A stretch of DNA of 64,000 nt from Anticarsia gemmatalis (Eukaryota > Arthropoda > Insecta > Lepidoptera > Erebidae). The stretch is taken from contig NC_134764.1 in the NCBI RefSeq assembly GCF_050436995.1, forward strand, positions 4,464,001 to 4,528,000. Direction: 5' to 3'. The notes below the pieces were generated by a model. That model was given only the letters and a program-made list of their open reading frames with translations, ran no database searches and was not told the DNA's origin. The position numbers were made by a program, and so were the translations under genes. This document shows, in pieces, positions 62,051 to 64,000 of this stretch (positions are counted from its first letter, which is position 1; every line of letters starts with the position of its first letter).

Positions 62051-62132
62051 ATATCGTAATCACCATGTTTTTCAAGTTTCCTCGATTATTATGATAATAT
62101 AACCAAGTAAAATGTTGGACGTGCCAGATAAT
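62051..62132 (+). CDS. Candidate translation-start exon of an unidentified gene
   Basis: Strong acceptor (TTTTTTTCTTGTTTCAG) before 62051 and perfect donor AAT/GTAAGT after 62132. The last 21 bases (62112-62132) read ATG TTG GAC GTG CCA GAT AAT, giving MLDVPDN in phase 0; the rest is leader. Two mini-ORFs precede: 62065-62094 (nine codons in a good CACCATG context) and 62091-62102 (three codons). Its ATG overlaps the TGA of the first. The downstream exons are not found in the window and the product is unknown. The upstream leader exon may be near 34.8 kb. Confidence 0.5.
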
Positions 62133-64000
62133 GTAAGTATTAATAACTAAAAAATTTTAATTAAATAATTATCTAGACGATTACAGAGAAGGATAATTTA
62201 TATCAACGATGTGTCGTCTGGATCTAGCGGGAGTACTTATTGCTTGTACATTTTATTTACCAACGACGAAAGACAGATTTTTCTACATTAGCTTAATAGC
62301 CGCAAGAAGTCCAAGGTGATAGTGATCAGATAAATCCCAGCTGGTATTAGGTACCTACCGTGCATATCCTTTGGCATCCTTTCATTGCCAGACTGGGTAC
62401 TTAGAAGTTGATTAGATAAATCATTTATGTTAATTTTTTCCGCCTCATTATAATAATTGTACACTAGTATCTATGACGATACATGTAATTATTGTAAATG
62501 CTAGAGGCTTGATTTCCGATATATTTTTAAACTTCATGAATTGTGAATGAATAACTAAGGGCAAGGTCTTGATAAATTGAGTTAACCACTCCGATAACTG
62601 ATAGTTAAATCAAACCTACAGGTAACCAACAGACAACAAAAAAATATCAACAAGAGATCGTTAGTAGGTATCGCTAAGATAGTTAATTATGTCTTGTCAG
62701 GCAACTTACTTGCCCAATCTAGTAAGTTCTATACCAAGAACACTGACTTTAGTTTTTGTAAAACATTCTTCAAACATTAACGATTTTAAACTTTCGCGAC
62801 TTGGACACAATCATAATGTTATTATCTCGACTGTACTTAATTAAAATTTTAAATAACTTATTTTCGTACCTTTAATTTTTAATACTTTAAATACTCATAA
62901 TATTATGTCGAAAATGCTACACAAGATTCATAAAGCGGGATATCTGACACAATTTTTCGCTAAGTCATAAATCCTACTTTGATTACATTGTATTTCCGAA
63001 ACAGATTGTTTGCAGTTTCACGAGGTTTTGAAATACTTGAAGGATGGCAGGTATAATAAATTATCATCATCCATATTATAATAAAGTATCACATCCATCA
63101 GCCGCAGTTATCATGACTCCATGTCCTATTTGGAGAGAATCCAATCTAATCCAACTCACCTTAGCTCGCTATTGAATTGCTTTCACTAGCATTTGACTAG
63201 TATATTTTTAACGCGGGCATTCGTGAGCAATATGTCTGTGTTTTATTTATAAATAATGCAGTTAAATACGGATAAAAAAGCTAAACAATAACAGTAAGTA
63301 ACTAAACAACTCAGGTTCGTTTAAATCTCAAACATTATTGTTCTATTTGCCTTTTTCGAAACTAATCAATTGTACGTTTCTCTTTTTCTAATCATTGTAT
63401 TGATTTGCATTGTATTGTACTTAATAGTCTCATACGATAAGGAAGGAAAACCCTTTTCTTTTTCAGTTAGATATTATTTCTATTGCCTATTCAACCAGCC
63501 TATAAGTGGGGACAACAAAGGCTAATTAAATTGATTGTAATTATCTACAATAATGATAAGGATTGTGATTATACTACTCTTTCTTGCAAGGCGATTTATT
63601 TGTAACGATCTTTGCACAAAAAAACGAGATTTATTACCATGAAACATTGTTTTTCCTGCTAAAGGCTAAAATGGGAAAGCCATTGTAATTGAAAGACAAC
63701 AGCCCCATTAGATTTAAGACATTGAAAATCATGATATTGCGCTCATAGCCATAATTTAGACTTTTACTTTAAATCCATAGTTGTAACATGTCTCCTGAAG
63801 TCCTGACAATACCATTTGCTCTTAATAAAAATTGCCGAAATCGTCATTTTTCGCAGCATTGAGCAAGACAGAGTACTTACGGTGTTTATGTAAACTACTT
63901 CCGTAGGTACTAATTTCATATTTATATTGATCGTTTTGAACACTTACAGATATTTTTTTTTACGCACATAACAGAAGAAGCAACCGAATCGAATTTAATA
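62133..64000 (+). other. Probable intron of the candidate gene
   Basis: AT-rich with no convincing second exon. An acceptor-like tract ends near 63466 (CTTTTCTTTTTCAG), but in phase 0 the frame closes after twelve codons and no good donor follows, so I do not call an exon. Confidence 0.45.

Noticed and set aside
63467..63540. Second exon after the MLDVPDN exon
   Set aside because: The acceptor-like tract is good, but phase 0 closes after twelve codons and no convincing donor follows.
1..64000. CRISPR arrays, bacterial operons or prophage
   Set aside because: Introns, poly(A) signals and SINEs show eukaryotic nuclear DNA; no regularly spaced direct repeats were seen.

Overview
The window is AT-rich, intron-rich nuclear DNA of an insect, most likely a moth or butterfly. 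The evidence is the two conserved genes, many short introns with canonical GT/AG ends, recurrent TAGGTACCTAC-type words, and a repeat complement I recognise as lepidopteran: short elements starting near ACTAATATTATAAA and ending in GCGGGTCAGCTAG, non-LTR 3' ends carrying GCCCAGCAGTGGGA, tRNA- and 5S-like SINEs, and small palindromic MITEs. No family name was checked by a search.

Region 1 (1-20,040, minus strand) holds one complete gene, lysine demethylase KDM2. I reconstructed 20 coding exons (3,039 nt, 1,012 residues) whose phases all join without a break. The protein has a JmjC catalytic domain (Fe ligands H215, D217, H287), a CXXC zinc finger, a PHD finger, a basic linker, an F-box and C-terminal leucine-rich repeats. 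The TGA stop is followed in the same frame by 27 further codons that look coding, up to a TAG. Introns 1 to 4 are large (1.3, 6.5, 1.9 and 1.5 kb); the rest are short.

Region 2 (20,041-24,144) holds a second minus-strand gene, an MBD4-type mismatch-specific DNA glycosylase of 242 residues in one visible coding exon. It has the HhH motif and catalytic aspartate but no methyl-CpG-binding domain in this exon. KDM2, whose CXXC finger is of the unmethylated-CpG-binding type, and this thymine-glycosylase-like enzyme lie next to each other in the same orientation.

Region 3 (24,145-62,050) is about 38 kb with no intact protein gene that I can support. It holds repeats: a perfect 34-bp inverted repeat, SINE fragments, a 5S-rRNA-like SINE, two palindromic MITEs bracketing a decayed YqaJ-nuclease pseudogene, four copies of a Helitron-like short element (one with a 382-bp MITE nested inside), and LINE 3' ends. 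A CpG-richer patch at 34.5-35.0 kb may be a promoter with a first exon.

Region 4 (62,051-64,000) has one well-formed plus-strand exon: strong acceptor, two upstream mini-ORFs, a start codon, seven codons and a consensus donor. It looks like the translation-start exon of a gene whose body lies beyond the right edge; the preceding tens of kilobases may be its 5' intron.
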